Shown: positions 9,064 to 20,118, counted from the stretch's first letter. The stretch: 64,000 bases of DNA from Deefgea rivuli DSM 18356 (GCF_000620145.1 NZ_KK211081.1:248001-312000); one strand, 5' to 3'. Notes: generated from the sequence alone by a model not told the origin. Program-made: numbers and translations.

Positions 9064-10959
9064 ATGTCTAAAGAAACATTAGGCTTTCAAGCCGAAGTCA
9101 AACAACTCTTGCAATTGATGATTCACTCTTTGTATTCCAACAAAGAAATTTTCCTGCGCGAATTGGTTTCCAATGCATCAGATGCCTGCGATAAATTGCG
9201 CTTTGAAGCGGTGAATAACGACGGCCTATTTGGCAACGATCCAGAACTCAAAATCCACGTTGATTTTGATGAGCAAGCGAAAACCATCACCGTATCAGAC
9301 AGCGGTATCGGCATGAGCCGCGATGAAGTCATCAAAAACATCGGTACGATTGCACGCTCAGGCACTAAAGAATTCTTTAGCCAACTTTCTGGCGACAAGC
9401 AAAAAGACGCGCATTTAATCGGTCAATTCGGTGTGGGTTTTTACTCGGCGTTTATCATTGCCGATAAAGTGACATTAACGACTCGTCGCGCTGGCGAAGA
9501 AAGCGCCACGCAATGGGAATCGGCTGGTGATGGCGAATTCACGCTCGAAACCGTTGAAAAGCCAACGCGCGGCACCACAATCGTGCTACACCTAAAAGAC
9601 GGCGAAGAAGAATTCCTCAACGACTACCGCCTGCGCAGCATTATCCGCAAATATTCCGACCACATCACTTTGCCGATCTTGATGCCAGCCCAAGCGGGCT
9701 ACAACGATGATGGCTCGATCAAACCTGCCGAAGGCTTTGAAACCGTCAACCAAGCCAATGCCCTGTGGACACGCAGCAAATCAGACATCACGCCTGAGCA
9801 GTACACCGAATTTTATAAACACGTTGCCCACGATTACGAAGACCCACTCGCTTGGAGCCACGCCAAAGTCGAAGGTCGCCAAGAATACACCGAGCTGCTT
9901 TATGTTCCGAAACGCGCGCCGTTTGATCTGTACGACCGCGAGCGCCGTCATGGCGTGAAGCTCTACGTTCGCCGCGTATTCATCTTGGAAGACAGCGAAA
10001 AATTGCTGCCGCAATACCTGCGCTTTGTACGCGGCGTAATCGACTCAGCTAATTTACCACTGAACGTATCGCGTGAAATCTTGCAACACAGCAAAGACAT
10101 CGAGCAAATCAAATCGGGCTGCGTGAAAAAAGTCCTCGGCTTGCTAGAAAGCATGGCCAATTCGGATGAAGCGGAAGAGCAAGCTAAATACACCACCTTC
10201 TGGGGCGAATTTGGTAAAGTTCTGAAAGAAGGCGTTGGTGAAGACTTTGCGAATAAAGAGCGTATCGCTGCGCTATGCCGTTTCGCGTCAACGCACAACG
10301 AAAGTGCCGAGCAAACCGTATCGCTAAAAGATTACCTTGGCCGCATGAAAGAAGGCCAAGACCAAATCTACTTCATCACTGCCGACAGCTACGCCGCTGC
10401 GAAAAACAGCCCGCACTTGGAAGTGTTCCGCAAAAAAGGCATCGAAGTATTGTTGCTATCTGATCGCGTGGATGAATGGGCATTTAGCGGCTTGACCGAA
10501 TTTGAAGGCAAAAAACTGCAATCGGTTGCCAAAGGCGAATTGAACTTAGAGCAATTCACCGACGAAGCCGAAAAGCAAGAGCAAGAAGCTGCGGCAACAG
10601 AACTCAAAGACATCATCGAGCAAATGAAAACCGTGCTCGGCGACTCAGTCAAAGATATCCGCGTTACGCACCGCCTGACTGACAGCCCAGCATGCTTGGT
10701 CGTTGAAAACCAAGATATGAGCGCGAACTTAGAGCGTTTGCTCAAATCTGCCGGTCAAGACGTCAAAGCCAGCAAACCGATTTTGGAAGTGAATCCAACA
10801 CATCCATTGGTGGGCAAGCTGAAAGCTGAGGCTGCCAGCGACAAGTTCGGCGACTGGACTCACTTAATCTTCGATCAAGCCCTGCTAGCCGAAGGCGGCC
10901 AACTTGAAGACCCAGCCTCATTCGTGAAGCGTTTGAATGGTTTGATGCTGGCGATGTAG
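9064..10959 (+). CDS. htpG: Molecular chaperone HtpG (Hsp90)
   Basis: Bacterial Hsp90, 631 residues, an ATP-dependent cytosolic chaperone. The N-terminal GHKL ATP domain shows [42 protein letters not shown] and [12 protein letters not shown]. The middle domain contains the catalytic-arginine region [11 protein letters not shown], and the C-terminal dimerisation domain follows to residue 631. Length is typical. It is monocistronic, with a dispersed repeat just upstream and a factor-independent terminator just downstream. Confidence 0.97.
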   Translation: MSKETLGFQAEVKQLLQLMIHSLYSNKEIFLRELVSNASDACDKLRFEAVNNDGLFGNDPELKIHVDFDEQAKTITVSDSGIGMSRDEVIKNIGTIARSGTKEFFSQLSGDKQKDAHLIGQFGVGFYSAFIIADKVTLTTRRAGEESATQWESAGDGEFTLETVEKPTRGTTIVLHLKDGEEEFLNDYRLRSIIRKYSDHITLPILMPAQAGYNDDGSIKPAEGFETVNQANALWTRSKSDITPEQYTEFYKHVAHDYEDPLAWSHAKVEGRQEYTELLYVPKRAPFDLYDRERRHGVKLYVRRVFILEDSEKLLPQYLRFVRGVIDSANLPLNVSREILQHSKDIEQIKSGCVKKVLGLLESMANSDEAEEQAKYTTFWGEFGKVLKEGVGEDFANKERIAALCRFASTHNESAEQTVSLKDYLGRMKEGQDQIYFITADSYAAAKNSPHLEVFRKKGIEVLLLSDRVDEWAFSGLTEFEGKKLQSVAKGELNLEQFTDEAEKQEQEAAATELKDIIEQMKTVLGDSVKDIRVTHRLTDSPACLVVENQDMSANLERLLKSAGQDVKASKPILEVNPTHPLVGKLKAEAASDKFGDWTHLIFDQALLAEGGQLEDPASFVKRLNGLMLAM

Positions 10960-11014
10960 AGCAGATGTATATGCTCATAGCACTGATTTAATAAGTGCTG
11001 TAGCTCTATACCCT

Positions 11015-11040
11015 AAACCGGCTTTGGCCGGTTTATTTTT
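11015..11040 (+). terminator. htpG terminator
   Basis: Stem AAACCGGC / GCCGGTTT with loop TTTG (11015-11034) followed by ATTTTT. Confidence 0.85.
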
Positions 11041-11333
11041 GGCAAAAAAATAAGAGTGCCAAGCACAGTGAAATATCAAAGCATGCAAAGAATCAAAAAT
11101 ATATAAGCATTTTTTCGATATTCTGATCGATAAACCACTTCAAAGTGTACTACCGAACAGAGCCTATTATTTTCCTTATTTAATATTGATGTAAAGAAAT
11201 AGGGTCACAGTTCTAGAGTGAGATTTAGCACACAAGGTATTGAATTAAAGCTACTAATTAACCTTAATATCGGTTAATATTCGCACAATAAAACACTTTC
11301 AAAATTAGTAATTAATTATATAGGAACTAAACC
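11041..11333. other. AT-rich gap before a PEP-CTERM gene
   Basis: About 290 bp of AT-rich DNA without a plausible gene. It must hold the promoter of the following PEP-CTERM gene. I looked for a correctly spaced sigma-54 site and found none. Confidence 0.4.
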
Positions 11334-11840
11334 ATGAACATGAAACACCTAGCAATCGCGATTGCTATCGGCTCAAGCGCCGTAGCCAGCCAAGCCGCTG
11401 TGACTAAGGTCACATTAAGCAACGGTGCTGACTTTAGCGCAACTCAGAAAATTAACAAAAATTCTGGCGATGAATGGATTTATAACTCAGTTATTTTTAA
11501 AGTAACTGACAACTCGCCAATTAACTTTAGTTTTTTTACTGAACAAAAGACAAATAATGTTGGCAAAGGTACATTTGACTTTTTATCTGTAAAATTACTT
11601 GAAGGCAACAAAGTAATTGGAACCCAATTCTTTGATAAAGATAACGGCAGTTTTCTATTCAACAATACATTCTTAGCTAATAAGAACTATAAGTTTCAAT
11701 TCAATGGTTTTAGCAGCAACTATATTGGCAACGTAAACTACACCGTAGCTGCTGTACCAGAGCCAGAAACTTATGCTTTGATGGGCTTGGGCTTGGTAGG
11801 CTTGCTTGCTACTCGCCGTCGTAAGATCAAAGCTGCTTAA
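11334..11840 (+). CDS. PEP-CTERM sorting-domain protein
   Basis: A 168-residue exported protein. Residues 1-22 are a signal peptide (AIAIGSSAVASQAA). The C-terminus is a PEP-CTERM tripartite signal: VPEPETYALMGLGL, a hydrophobic segment, and the basic tail ATRRRKIKAA. Such tails are cut by exosortase, here presumably XrtB at 26272-27159. The mature part, rich in Asn, Phe and Lys, has a beta-rich FDFLSVKLLEG segment reminiscent of FxDxF-type PEP-CTERM proteins. AGGA lies eight bases before the ATG. It is transcribed convergently with the exopolysaccharide operon. The processing role is established for the family; the function of this protein is unknown. Confidence 0.88.
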   Translation: MNMKHLAIAIAIGSSAVASQAAVTKVTLSNGADFSATQKINKNSGDEWIYNSVIFKVTDNSPINFSFFTEQKTNNVGKGTFDFLSVKLLEGNKVIGTQFFDKDNGSFLFNNTFLANKNYKFQFNGFSSNYIGNVNYTVAAVPEPETYALMGLGLVGLLATRRRKIKAA

Positions 11841-11860
11841 TTTTTTAATATGAGCACTTT

Positions 11861-11893
11861 AAAAAATACGCACTGAATGTGCGTATTTTTTTT
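11861..11893 (+). terminator. Terminator of the PEP-CTERM gene
   Basis: Stem AAATACGCAC / GTGCGTATTT with loop TGAAT followed by a T-run. Confidence 0.85.
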
Positions 11894-11919
11894 GAAGCAA
11901 AATTTAAGACTCCCAAAAT

Positions 11920-11950
11920 AAAAGCCCACTCAATTTAGAGTGGGCCTTTT
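11920..11950 (-). terminator. Terminator of the exopolysaccharide operon
   Basis: Stem GCCCACTC / GAGTGGGC with loop AATTTA; on the minus strand it is followed by TTTTATTTT, just after wecC. It closes the long minus-strand locus. Confidence 0.8.
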
Positions 11951-11966
11951 ATTGGGCTAGCAATAA

Positions 11967-13214
11967 TTATTTCGCTGACCAAAATCCACGCGTATCAATC
12001 ACAACGCAGCGCTGCAATTTCTCTGGGCGAATACGGCTAAAGTGTTTGTGATCAACCAACAACACAATAATATCGGCTTGATCGATTGCAGTTTGTGTAT
12101 CAACCAATTCGACCTTACCTTGCAATTTCTTCGGCAAGGTTTCTACGTGCGGCTCCACCGCCAAAATACGGCCAACACCTTTTGCTGCCAATTCGGCCAC
12201 AATGCCGACTGACGGGCTTTCACGTAGGTCGTCAATATTGGCTTTAAATGCCAGGCCTAAGCAAGCAATCACTGGCGCTTTAAACTTGCTCGCCGCTTCT
12301 ACCGCTTGAGCCACAACATAATGCGGTTTAAAGTCATTCACTTCACGCGCAGTGCGAATAATCCGCGCCTCTTCCGGCGCTGAATCCACAATAAACCACG
12401 GGTCAACAGCGATGCAATGCCCGCCAACACCAGGGCCTGGTTGCAAAATATTTACACGCGGATGGCGATTGGCTAGTTTGATCAATTCCCAAGGATTAAT
12501 CGCCAATTTATCGCAAATAATCGATAGTTCATTTGCAAACGCAATATTGACATCGCGGAATGAATTTTCAGTCAACTTCGCCATTTCTGCGGTGCGGCAA
12601 TCCGTCAGCAAACACTCACCTTTGACAAAAATATTGTATAAATCAGCCGCCATTTCTGCTGCACGCTGAGTCATACCACCCACAATACGATCATTTTCAA
12701 CCAGTTCGCGCAGTACATGCCCTGGTAAAACGCGCTCTGGGCAATACGCCACTTGCACATCGGCCTCTTCACCGGCTTGTTGCGGAAAGCTTAAATCTGG
12801 GCGCGCTTCGGCCAACCAACCTGCAAGTTTTTCTGTTGCGCCGACGGGTGAAGTCGATTCTAAAATGACCAAATTGCCTTTCTTCAAATATGGCGCAATG
12901 GCTTTACCGGCGGCTTCGATGTAGCTCAAGTCTGGCTTATTGCCTTCGGTAAAAGGCGTAGGTACCGCAATCATAAATGCATCGGCTTCTGATGGTGTCG
13001 TTTGCGCCACCAACAAGCCTTCATTCACCACGTGATGTACCAGGCCATCTAAATCAGGCTCAACAATATGAATTTGCCCACGATTGATGGTATCAACCGC
13101 ATGTTGGTTCACATCAACACCAATGACTTTAACGCCACGACTGGCAATCACCGTTGCCGTCGGCAAGCCGATATAACCTAAACCTATCATTGAAACAGTT
13201 TGATACTTAGCCAT
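11967..13214 (-). CDS. wecC: UDP-N-acetyl-D-mannosamine dehydrogenase
   Basis: A 415-residue nucleotide-sugar dehydrogenase making UDP-ManNAcA from UDP-ManNAc. Near the N-terminus are [19 protein letters not shown] and [15 protein letters not shown] with [12 protein letters not shown], highly characteristic of WecC; the catalytic cysteine lies in [15 protein letters not shown]. The ATG at 13214 was chosen because GGGAG lies eight bases upstream and the region before it reads from TTG. It overlaps the end of wecB by 8 bp, so the pair is translationally coupled and supplies UDP-ManNAcA to the polysaccharide assembled by this locus. Confidence 0.94.
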   Translation of the reverse strand: MAKYQTVSMIGLGYIGLPTATVIASRGVKVIGVDVNQHAVDTINRGQIHIVEPDLDGLVHHVVNEGLLVAQTTPSEADAFMIAVPTPFTEGNKPDLSYIEAAGKAIAPYLKKGNLVILESTSPVGATEKLAGWLAEARPDLSFPQQAGEEADVQVAYCPERVLPGHVLRELVENDRIVGGMTQRAAEMAADLYNIFVKGECLLTDCRTAEMAKLTENSFRDVNIAFANELSIICDKLAINPWELIKLANRHPRVNILQPGPGVGGHCIAVDPWFIVDSAPEEARIIRTAREVNDFKPHYVVAQAVEAASKFKAPVIACLGLAFKANIDDLRESPSVGIVAELAAKGVGRILAVEPHVETLPKKLQGKVELVDTQTAIDQADIIVLLVDHKHFSRIRPEKLQRCVVIDTRGFWSAK

Positions 13215-14340
13215 GCTTAAAACTCCCAGTTGCAAGAATATCGTTAATTCGTTGTGCTGCTAAACCATCACCATATGGATTGTGCGCGCGCGACATTTGT
13301 TCATACGCGGCAGGATTGTCGAGTAACTCAGTCGCCTCTTTCACAATCAGCGCTTGATTCGTCCCCACCAATTTCACCGTGCCTGCATCGACCGCCTCTG
13401 GCCGCTCGGTGGTATCGCGCATCACCAATACCGGCTTACCAAGAGATGGCGCTTCTTCTTGCACCCCGCCGCTATCGGTCAAAATCAAGTTAGCGCGCGT
13501 CATCAGATACACAAACGGCAAATAGTCTTGCGGCTCAATCAAATGCACATTCGGTAAGCCCGATAAAATACGGCGCACTGGCTCTTGCACATTCGGGTTC
13601 AAATGCATCGGGTAAAGAATCTCGACATCTGGGCGCTGTGCCAACTCGGCCAAGGCAGCGCAAATATTCTCAAAACCTTGACCAAAATTCTCGCGGCGAT
13701 GACCTGTTACCAAAATTAAGCGTTTGGTCGCGTCCAAGAATGGGAACTGAGCGGCCAACTCTGCATTGAGGACTACATCGCTCTTAATCCGCGCTGCCAC
13801 ATCCAGCAACGCATCAATGACGGTATTACCAGTCACATGCACATTGGCGGCAGGCACCGCTTCGCGCAGAAGATTGTTCTGTGATGTTTCTGTAGGTGAA
13901 AAATGTACCGCGCTAATTGCACCCGCAATTTTGCGATTCATTTCTTCTGGCCAAGGCGAATAAATATTGCCCGTACGTAAACCTGCCTCAACATGGCCAA
14001 CGGGTATACGCTGGTAGAAAGCAGCCAGACTGGCTGCCATCGTGGTACTGGTATCGCCATGCACTAACACGATATCGGGTTGCCATTCGGCAAACACACC
14101 ACGCATACCGAGCAAAACTCGGCTAGTAATATCAGTCAGATCTTGCCCTTGCTGCATTAAGTCCAAATCAAAATCAGGCTTAATCGCAAACAGCGCCAAC
14201 ACTTGATCCAGCATTTGCCGATGCTGCGCGGTAACACACACCTTGGCATCAAAACGCGCATCCGCCTGCAGCGCAGCCACCACAGGCGCCATCTTGATCG
14301 CCTCGGGGCGAGTGCCAAATACCACTAGAACTTTCATCAT
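13207..14340 (-). CDS. wecB: UDP-N-acetylglucosamine 2-epimerase
   Basis: Non-hydrolysing UDP-GlcNAc 2-epimerase, 377 residues, giving UDP-ManNAc. Motifs are [15 protein letters not shown] at the N-terminus, [54 protein letters not shown] and [30 protein letters not shown]. It is full length. Its start ATG overlaps the upstream TagA-type gene in an ATGA junction, and its end overlaps wecC, placing all three in one translationally coupled block. Confidence 0.96.
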   Translation of the reverse strand: MMKVLVVFGTRPEAIKMAPVVAALQADARFDAKVCVTAQHRQMLDQVLALFAIKPDFDLDLMQQGQDLTDITSRVLLGMRGVFAEWQPDIVLVHGDTSTTMAASLAAFYQRIPVGHVEAGLRTGNIYSPWPEEMNRKIAGAISAVHFSPTETSQNNLLREAVPAANVHVTGNTVIDALLDVAARIKSDVVLNAELAAQFPFLDATKRLILVTGHRRENFGQGFENICAALAELAQRPDVEILYPMHLNPNVQEPVRRILSGLPNVHLIEPQDYLPFVYLMTRANLILTDSGGVQEEAPSLGKPVLVMRDTTERPEAVDAGTVKLVGTNQALIVKEATELLDNPAAYEQMSRAHNPYGDGLAAQRINDILATGSFKHG

Positions 14341-15098
14341 GATTTACCCATCGCTTTTGCAAAAACGGCTTTGCCCAATAAGACAAAGAAATACATATCT
14401 TCAATAAAGTAACGCTTAAACATCCGGCGCGGCTCTTGCAAAAAGCGGTAAAACCACTCAAACCCCGTTTTTTGCATCCAAACTGGCGCACGATGGGTTT
14501 TACCCACCATCACATCAAACGTACCGCCAACGCCCATCGCAAACGGTACTTTCATTTGCGACTGATATTTACCCAAAAATTGCTCTTTCTTGGGCGAGCT
14601 AATCGCGACAAAGAGCAAATCTGTTTTACTAAGGGTAATGGCGTCAACAACAGACTGCTCCTCGCTTGCGGACCAATACCCATTGCGATAGCCCGCAATC
14701 TGTAAATTCGGGTACTGAGCGGTAAATTTATCCACCACGCCTTTCACGACTTCCTCTTTGGCGCCTAAAAAATAAACCCGCCAGCCTTGCTCAGCCGAAT
14801 AGCGCATTAGCTCAACAAACAAATCCACGCCAGCAACGCGTTCTTTTAAAGGAATACCCAATAATTTAGAAGCCCACACCACCGGCATACCATCTGCATT
14901 AATTAATGCACAATCATTAATAATTTGACGTAATTCAGGATCTTTATCAGCCTTAACGACTTTGTCGGCATTAATGACCACGTGTTGATTGGGTTTGCCT
15001 GATTTTATCAGATCACCAATTTTCTCAAGCGTTTCTTTCATCGATAAGTTATCTACATCACAACCTAAAATATTAACTCTTCTATTTATTAATGACAT
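14337..15098 (-). CDS. WecG/TagA/CpsF-family glycosyltransferase
   Basis: A 253-residue GT26-family enzyme. Members transfer ManNAc(A) to a lipid-linked GlcNAc acceptor. Visible are [18 protein letters not shown], the core [15 protein letters not shown] with [19 protein letters not shown], and [14 protein letters not shown] with [17 protein letters not shown]. The C-terminus ends in an amphipathic basic helix that probably binds membrane. Its neighbours wecB and wecC make the UDP-ManNAcA donor, which fits a ManNAcA transferase role (inference). Its start overlaps the upstream heparinase-like gene by 17 bp. Confidence 0.9.
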   Translation of the reverse strand: MSLINRRVNILGCDVDNLSMKETLEKIGDLIKSGKPNQHVVINADKVVKADKDPELRQIINDCALINADGMPVVWASKLLGIPLKERVAGVDLFVELMRYSAEQGWRVYFLGAKEEVVKGVVDKFTAQYPNLQIAGYRNGYWSASEEQSVVDAITLSKTDLLFVAISSPKKEQFLGKYQSQMKVPFAMGVGGTFDVMVGKTHRAPVWMQKTGFEWFYRFLQEPRRMFKRYFIEDMYFFVLLGKAVFAKAMGKS

Positions 15099-17241
15099 CG
15101 ACTACCCCAGTTTTTTTAACCACAATTGTATACATATCAACATCAACACTAAATGATTCACTTTGACGTCGATAAAGATTCTGTGGCCATACATTAGAAT
15201 CACAAGATAAATCTAATAAGAAAGCCATCACGGTATTTTTGCTTGCAAGACTTGACTTCCAAATCGAGTGCCATGGAATTAGCTGATCTTTTGCTGCCCC
15301 TTGATAGTACTCAGTAACCACTTCTGAATTAAACTCATAAGAATTATCATCTAACTTATAAATACATGTATTGCCGGAGCGCCACATACTTGGCTGTACC
15401 AAAAATACATTCCCAGGCAGATGTAAATTCCACTCCCACTGCAGTGGCGTAGACGATGCCATTTGATCAACAATCAATAATTTATTTGGCTTGAGATACG
15501 TAACAGATCGAATTACTTGACTGGCCGGTGATAAATAATTCGATGAAATATCCATCGTAGCGCTTTCAAATTTCTCTCCTGATTTCTCAGAAATTAGAGC
15601 TGTTTTAGATAACTTAGAAGTTGATTGCCCTATACCACCAGAAAACGTAGGTAAATTATGAGAACGTGACTGCTGATAATAATCCTTCCACATTGGCGAT
15701 CCGTACCAATCGTAGCGACCCGAATTAACCGCAATTGGTAGGCTGCCTTGGTGAACAACAAAAGAACCTATATCAGCATGACCATGTCCAACCAAGCCAG
15801 CATTACCTGTTCGCATAAAAATTGAGAATGAATCAATAACAGAAGCATTCTCATGCCACACTAAAATACCAGAATCCTTGAAATAGGCTCGATTATTGGG
15901 TGGCGTTACAATAGATTTCCGCTGCATAGGCGTTGAAGTTAAAACACTGAGTGAGGATCTCTGTGCATCAGTAAGATAGTTCCGATACCAAGCAGCATCT
16001 GCAGTATCTACATTATCCATTACCTGTGCAGCATACTGAGGCAAGACTGCATTTTCATGACCATCACCGAATAATGAAGTCGGCGCAGTTGGACGTAATG
16101 CATTTGAAAAATATGAGGTCGTTGCACGATACCATGTGTGATTGAATGGATTAAGTCGAGATGATTTATTAATCAAACTGAGCCACTGATTACTATTTTC
16201 AATAGTCCATTGAAGATAAGCACCACCACTGACGTAGCCGCCATCATTAAGCCAAAATGGATTTCCAGCATAAACAAATGAACGTAAATTCTCTTCAATA
16301 TAAGCACGCGCCCAAGTAGAAGAATCTGAGATAAGAATACTTGCGACCAAAGCGGCTGCTTTAGCATTATATTGAGTTGCATTATTCAACGCAGTATTTG
16401 CTGTATATCTATCTGCATCGACGCCCGAAGTACTGGCAATCGCTTCAATACACGCTACCCAATCTGTAGAGTTACTTTGCGCGTAGCCAATAAAATCATA
16501 GGCATACGCAACAGACCACAATAATGTACGAGCCGAGCGATCATCACGGATAAATGGAGCAACCCAAGAACAATTATCTACCAATTCATTAACTTGCTTA
16601 AGCAACTGGGATTTGACAGACAAATCCTGATTAAAATAGTAAATCGTTGAACCATAAATAAGTTTCGTAGACCAAATACGAATAGACTCATAGTTATCCA
16701 AAGCGACTTTTCCAGAGCTAGCGCCTGCAACCTCCATTACATTTCCAAACCCAATTGAAGGGCTCATACGCTCATACGCTGAAATCAACGCATTAATTTT
16801 ACTATTTCTTACTTTTAAAGCAGAGGCATCTAATTGCGCATCCTTAATTAAATTACCACTCATCACGTACGGCCGTGACAAATTCGGTTTCAATAGGTTT
16901 GTGATTGAAAAATCTTCCAATACAGGATTATTCGCTGTAATCGTAAAACATTGTGGAATCGAATACGCAACGCTCCCCCTAACATTCCAACAATACTCAG
17001 CAGGAGCAAGAGGCTGCTTAGAAAGCCAATATGAGGTATTGACCGAAGCCGCATGAAATATCTTGCCATTCTTATATATGGATAAAAAAACTTGCCCAGA
17101 AGGCGTCCATGATATTCGCGGTGGATTTTGTACTACGTCTGGTAGTGTATTTGATTCAATCTTAGCTGCGGCATCACTCTTGCAAGCAGAAAGAATTAAA
17201 ATTAATGCTGTAAAGGCAAAAAAATAGATACGTCTAAGCAT
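15082..17241 (-). CDS. Heparinase II/III-like polysaccharide lyase lipoprotein
   Basis: A 719-residue exported protein. The ATG at 17241 follows AAGGAG at four bases, a near-ideal site, and gives a lipoprotein signal MLRRIYFFAFTALILILSAC with lipobox cysteine 20. A helical (alpha/alpha toroid-like) middle is followed by a heparinase II/III-type region containing GLVGHGHADIGSFVVHQGSLPIAVNSGRYDW around residues 480-515, where family members carry catalytic His and Tyr residues. The tail is beta-rich. Lyases of this kind occur in exosortase-type EPS loci and probably trim or release the polymer in the periplasm. Substrate unknown. It overlaps the preceding glycosyltransferase by 8 bp. Confidence 0.8.
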   Translation of the reverse strand: MLRRIYFFAFTALILILSACKSDAAAKIESNTLPDVVQNPPRISWTPSGQVFLSIYKNGKIFHAASVNTSYWLSKQPLAPAEYCWNVRGSVAYSIPQCFTITANNPVLEDFSITNLLKPNLSRPYVMSGNLIKDAQLDASALKVRNSKINALISAYERMSPSIGFGNVMEVAGASSGKVALDNYESIRIWSTKLIYGSTIYYFNQDLSVKSQLLKQVNELVDNCSWVAPFIRDDRSARTLLWSVAYAYDFIGYAQSNSTDWVACIEAIASTSGVDADRYTANTALNNATQYNAKAAALVASILISDSSTWARAYIEENLRSFVYAGNPFWLNDGGYVSGGAYLQWTIENSNQWLSLINKSSRLNPFNHTWYRATTSYFSNALRPTAPTSLFGDGHENAVLPQYAAQVMDNVDTADAAWYRNYLTDAQRSSLSVLTSTPMQRKSIVTPPNNRAYFKDSGILVWHENASVIDSFSIFMRTGNAGLVGHGHADIGSFVVHQGSLPIAVNSGRYDWYGSPMWKDYYQQSRSHNLPTFSGGIGQSTSKLSKTALISEKSGEKFESATMDISSNYLSPASQVIRSVTYLKPNKLLIVDQMASSTPLQWEWNLHLPGNVFLVQPSMWRSGNTCIYKLDDNSYEFNSEVVTEYYQGAAKDQLIPWHSIWKSSLASKNTVMAFLLDLSCDSNVWPQNLYRRQSESFSVDVDMYTIVVKKTGVVDVINK

Positions 17242-18283
17242 ATAGCTCCTTGAGTACCGAACACATTTTTTGAAATGAAAATAAATCCTTTGCACGCTGA
17301 TAACCACAAGCGGCAATAGCATCACTCTGCGCTGGATTTTCTATTGCAGATAATAATGCGAGGCTCAAATCGATATGTGATTTTGGCGGAATTAATACTC
17401 CAGCCTTACCACTTTCTAACACCCATTCAATACCACCTACTTGGCTTGCAATTACGAGCCGGTGTGCAGCCATCGCTTCCAAAATCACAAAAGGTAGCGC
17501 TTCAATATGCGAAGGTAAAATCAATAAGCCAGCTTCGTCCAAGCAGCGTAATTTTTCATCATGATTAACCCAGCCCAAAACGCTCACATTTTTCTCTAAG
17601 CCAAGATCAGCAATTTGCTGCTTAACCCAAGAAAAATCACCATCCCCACCTAAATTCAGCACAATATCTGCATGCTGTTTAAAGACAATTGCTGTAGCGG
17701 ACAATAATTCAATCAAACCTTTTTCACGACTTAAACGTCCTAAAAATAACCACTGCTTATAATTAGAATTAAGCTTTGGGTTTGTTTGAATTTCCACGGC
17801 ATTTGGCAAAACCACACAATTGGCCTCCAGTGCAACACTTGCAACCCATTCAAGCCAATCAGGGCTTAAAACTAAAACAAATTTGGCCTTTGCTAAGGAC
17901 TTTTTAAACTGCCGGCCTCCAAAACGGTTCTGATTTTTTGCATAATACTTAGGAAATGAACCCCCGTGTAAATGCAAAATATAAGGACAAGAAAAGCATT
18001 GAGCAAGAAAAATGATGACCCATTTTCGCCACCAGCTTACTCCCGTAGCAACATGAATATGCAATACATTAACTCGGCCAGAGATTAATGCAAATAAAAC
18101 TTGCACATAACACTGCAACGCCCTAATTAATTTAAATGGCAAAGCGGCATCAATATGGCTAGCAATATAACGAATATTTAACTGCTCAAATACACCTGCC
18201 GCTGCGGCTGATTTAGCCCATGTCGCCATCCCCCCCTGAGCTTTAGGATCAGGTCCCACCATTAGATTGTATTTATCACTCAT
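17234..18283 (-). CDS. GT4-family glycosyltransferase
   Basis: A 349-residue GT-B fold glycosyltransferase. The N-terminal domain has GPDPKAQGGMATWA and HIHVATGVSWWRK; the C-terminal donor domain has LFLGRLSREKGLIELLSA, the nucleotide-binding ILPSHIEALPFVILEAMAAH and IASQVGGIEWVLESGKAGVLIPP. These are standard GT4 signatures. Donor and acceptor cannot be read from sequence. It is coupled to the CapK-like gene before it (ATGA overlap) and to the lyase gene after it. Confidence 0.9.
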   Translation of the reverse strand: MSDKYNLMVGPDPKAQGGMATWAKSAAAAGVFEQLNIRYIASHIDAALPFKLIRALQCYVQVLFALISGRVNVLHIHVATGVSWWRKWVIIFLAQCFSCPYILHLHGGSFPKYYAKNQNRFGGRQFKKSLAKAKFVLVLSPDWLEWVASVALEANCVVLPNAVEIQTNPKLNSNYKQWLFLGRLSREKGLIELLSATAIVFKQHADIVLNLGGDGDFSWVKQQIADLGLEKNVSVLGWVNHDEKLRCLDEAGLLILPSHIEALPFVILEAMAAHRLVIASQVGGIEWVLESGKAGVLIPPKSHIDLSLALLSAIENPAQSDAIAACGYQRAKDLFSFQKMCSVLKELYA

Positions 18284-19536
18284 GATAAAGATTCAACAGC
18301 CAGAACATAACGACGCTTTCCATTATTTTGAACTAAAAACTCCCCTTCACATATTTCATAATGTAGGAATTGCATATCATTCTTGATTTGTTTAATCAAA
18401 GGCGCTTTATCTAAAGTTTGAGCACCATTATCATAAATAATCCGAACCGCATCCTTCGTAAATAAAATCTGATACGCTTTAATATCTGTATACGCAAACA
18501 ATTGTGTAAAGTACGCAGCAGGAAAACGCTTTTGCTGCATATCGATAAGTAAATCATTGGATCGGCCATGAATTTGAGTGATTCGCGGCCATGAACGCCC
18601 ACACGCACAAGGCGTATGATCAATTTCGGCTAAATCACCCGTTTCATATCGAATAAAAAACGACGCGATATTTGCCATATCAGTGGCAATTAAGCGACCA
18701 TCAGGCAGGGTTTCTGCAAAACATCGCTCTGCAATAATATGTAAACCTTGATGTTGCTCGCATTCAAACGCCGATAAACCAGCATCATTGCAGCCATACT
18801 GATTAAATACTGAAACACCTAAAATACGTTCAATGTCTGCACGCGCCGTCGCAGATAAATTTTCAGCTGTCGAAATGACAGCAGTCAAAGTATGACCATT
18901 TAAAGCCATAGGATGGCGTTCAATATACAAAGCCAAAAGATGCAATGCATTTGCATAGCCATACACAAATTTAATTTTTTGCCGCGCTAGCAACACACAA
19001 TGCTGCTGCAATAAAGCATCGTCCATGCCCATCGTAGATAAAGGCTGTACATTCATTAAGCTATAAAATAATTGATGCTTCCAACTCGATGAAAATAATG
19101 CGCCACCCGCCAACATCGCCACTCGATCACCCAGTCGATAACCAGCAGCAGACCAAGCTAGTAAAATACCAGCCCAAAGATAAGACTGGGCTTGTTCCGA
19201 TGTTTTGTATTGAAATGGCGCCCCAGTTGATCCGCTTGTTTTTTTATTAAAAATTTTGCCTGTATAGCTACGATTCAAATAAGCAGCAGGTTTTTGGCGA
19301 ATGGCATCTTTAGCAACGATTGGCCAATCCCCTAATTCATTACCTGTATTATTGGTATATGCAATAGCCCGACTTGCAGCTAACACGAGGTGCTTTTTTA
19401 GAATTGTTGAATGCCGATTTTTCATTAAATCAATAGTATCAAATTGCAACTTCGACAGTTCAAGAAATAAAGGTAAAGTCGCAGTGCCACGCAGTAGATC
19501 AACTAATTTAAATCGAATTTCTGCTAAGCAAGTCAT
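18280..19536 (-). CDS. CapK/PaaK-like adenylate-forming protein
   Basis: A 418-residue member of the phenylacetate-CoA ligase/CapK family found in capsule and EPS loci. The phosphate-binding motif is KKTSGSTGAPFQYKTS at about residue 100. Later regions include NQYGCNDAGLSAFECEQHQG and FIRYETGDLAEID with CACGRSWPRITQIHGRSNDL, typical of the adenylation domain. CapK-type proteins are thought to activate or attach acyl or amino-acid groups to polysaccharide, but this is not proven for this subgroup. Its ATG overlaps the intended stop codon of the broken acetyltransferase upstream (ATGA), so coupling may be weakened by that defect. Confidence 0.82.
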   Translation of the reverse strand: MTCLAEIRFKLVDLLRGTATLPLFLELSKLQFDTIDLMKNRHSTILKKHLVLAASRAIAYTNNTGNELGDWPIVAKDAIRQKPAAYLNRSYTGKIFNKKTSGSTGAPFQYKTSEQAQSYLWAGILLAWSAAGYRLGDRVAMLAGGALFSSSWKHQLFYSLMNVQPLSTMGMDDALLQQHCVLLARQKIKFVYGYANALHLLALYIERHPMALNGHTLTAVISTAENLSATARADIERILGVSVFNQYGCNDAGLSAFECEQHQGLHIIAERCFAETLPDGRLIATDMANIASFFIRYETGDLAEIDHTPCACGRSWPRITQIHGRSNDLLIDMQQKRFPAAYFTQLFAYTDIKAYQILFTKDAVRIIYDNGAQTLDKAPLIKQIKNDMQFLHYEICEGEFLVQNNGKRRYVLAVESLS

Positions 19537-20111
19537 AGTTTTACTTCATCTAATGGATATTTGTTATAAACATCTGGAGTAACATTACTTCTCGTCACTT
19601 CAGCAGGATTGCCTACAACCAATGAATACGGCGGAACATTTTCAGTCACAAATGCCCCCGCAGCAATTTTGGATCCTTTTCCAATACGACATTACCCAAC
19701 GATAACGGCATGCGGACCAATCCAAACTTCATCTTCAATAATAGGGGCAGAAATCAGCGTGCGGCCATCACTAGATACAATGTGGCGTGCCCCCAAAGTT
19801 ACTCCATGAAATAAAGTCACATTACTACCAATTTGCGCATGAGGATTAATAACAAGCCCCCAGCCATGAGTAATACACAATCCTTCACCAGCCCTAACTC
19901 TAGATGGAAAATCTATTGCGGCTGACCAGCAAAAAAATTGATGGCATAGCTTTAAAATAAATGTAAAAACGTACATGCTCTTTCTTGATGAGCAATAATG
20001 CAACAGTCGCATTGTTACAATCGGTCGAAAATTTCTAATAAATAGTAGACACACACAAAAGTTCAATAAAGAATAACGCCCTTTCAATCGAAAAACATCC
20101 CCACGAAACAT
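19533..20111 (-). pseudogene. Serine-acetyltransferase-like hexapeptide protein interrupted by in-frame stop
   Basis: The frame from 20111 encodes a left-handed-beta-helix acyltransferase resembling CysE-type EPS acetyltransferases: ITHGWGLVINPHAQIGSN, VTLFHGVTLGARH and IIEDEVWIGPHAVIVG. A TAA at 19692-19694 then cuts it at 139 residues. The same frame continues after the stop with RIGKGSKIAAGAFVTENV and PPYSLVVGNPAEV, the expected family C-terminus, to a TGA at 19533-19535 that overlaps the next gene's ATG. Around the stop, bases GGGTAATGTCGT would read as glycine-asparagine-valine-arginine if one G were moved, so paired indels or a point change could explain it. Readthrough, a sequencing error or true decay are all possible. 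Confidence 0.82.
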
Positions 20112-20118
20112 ATCTCAC

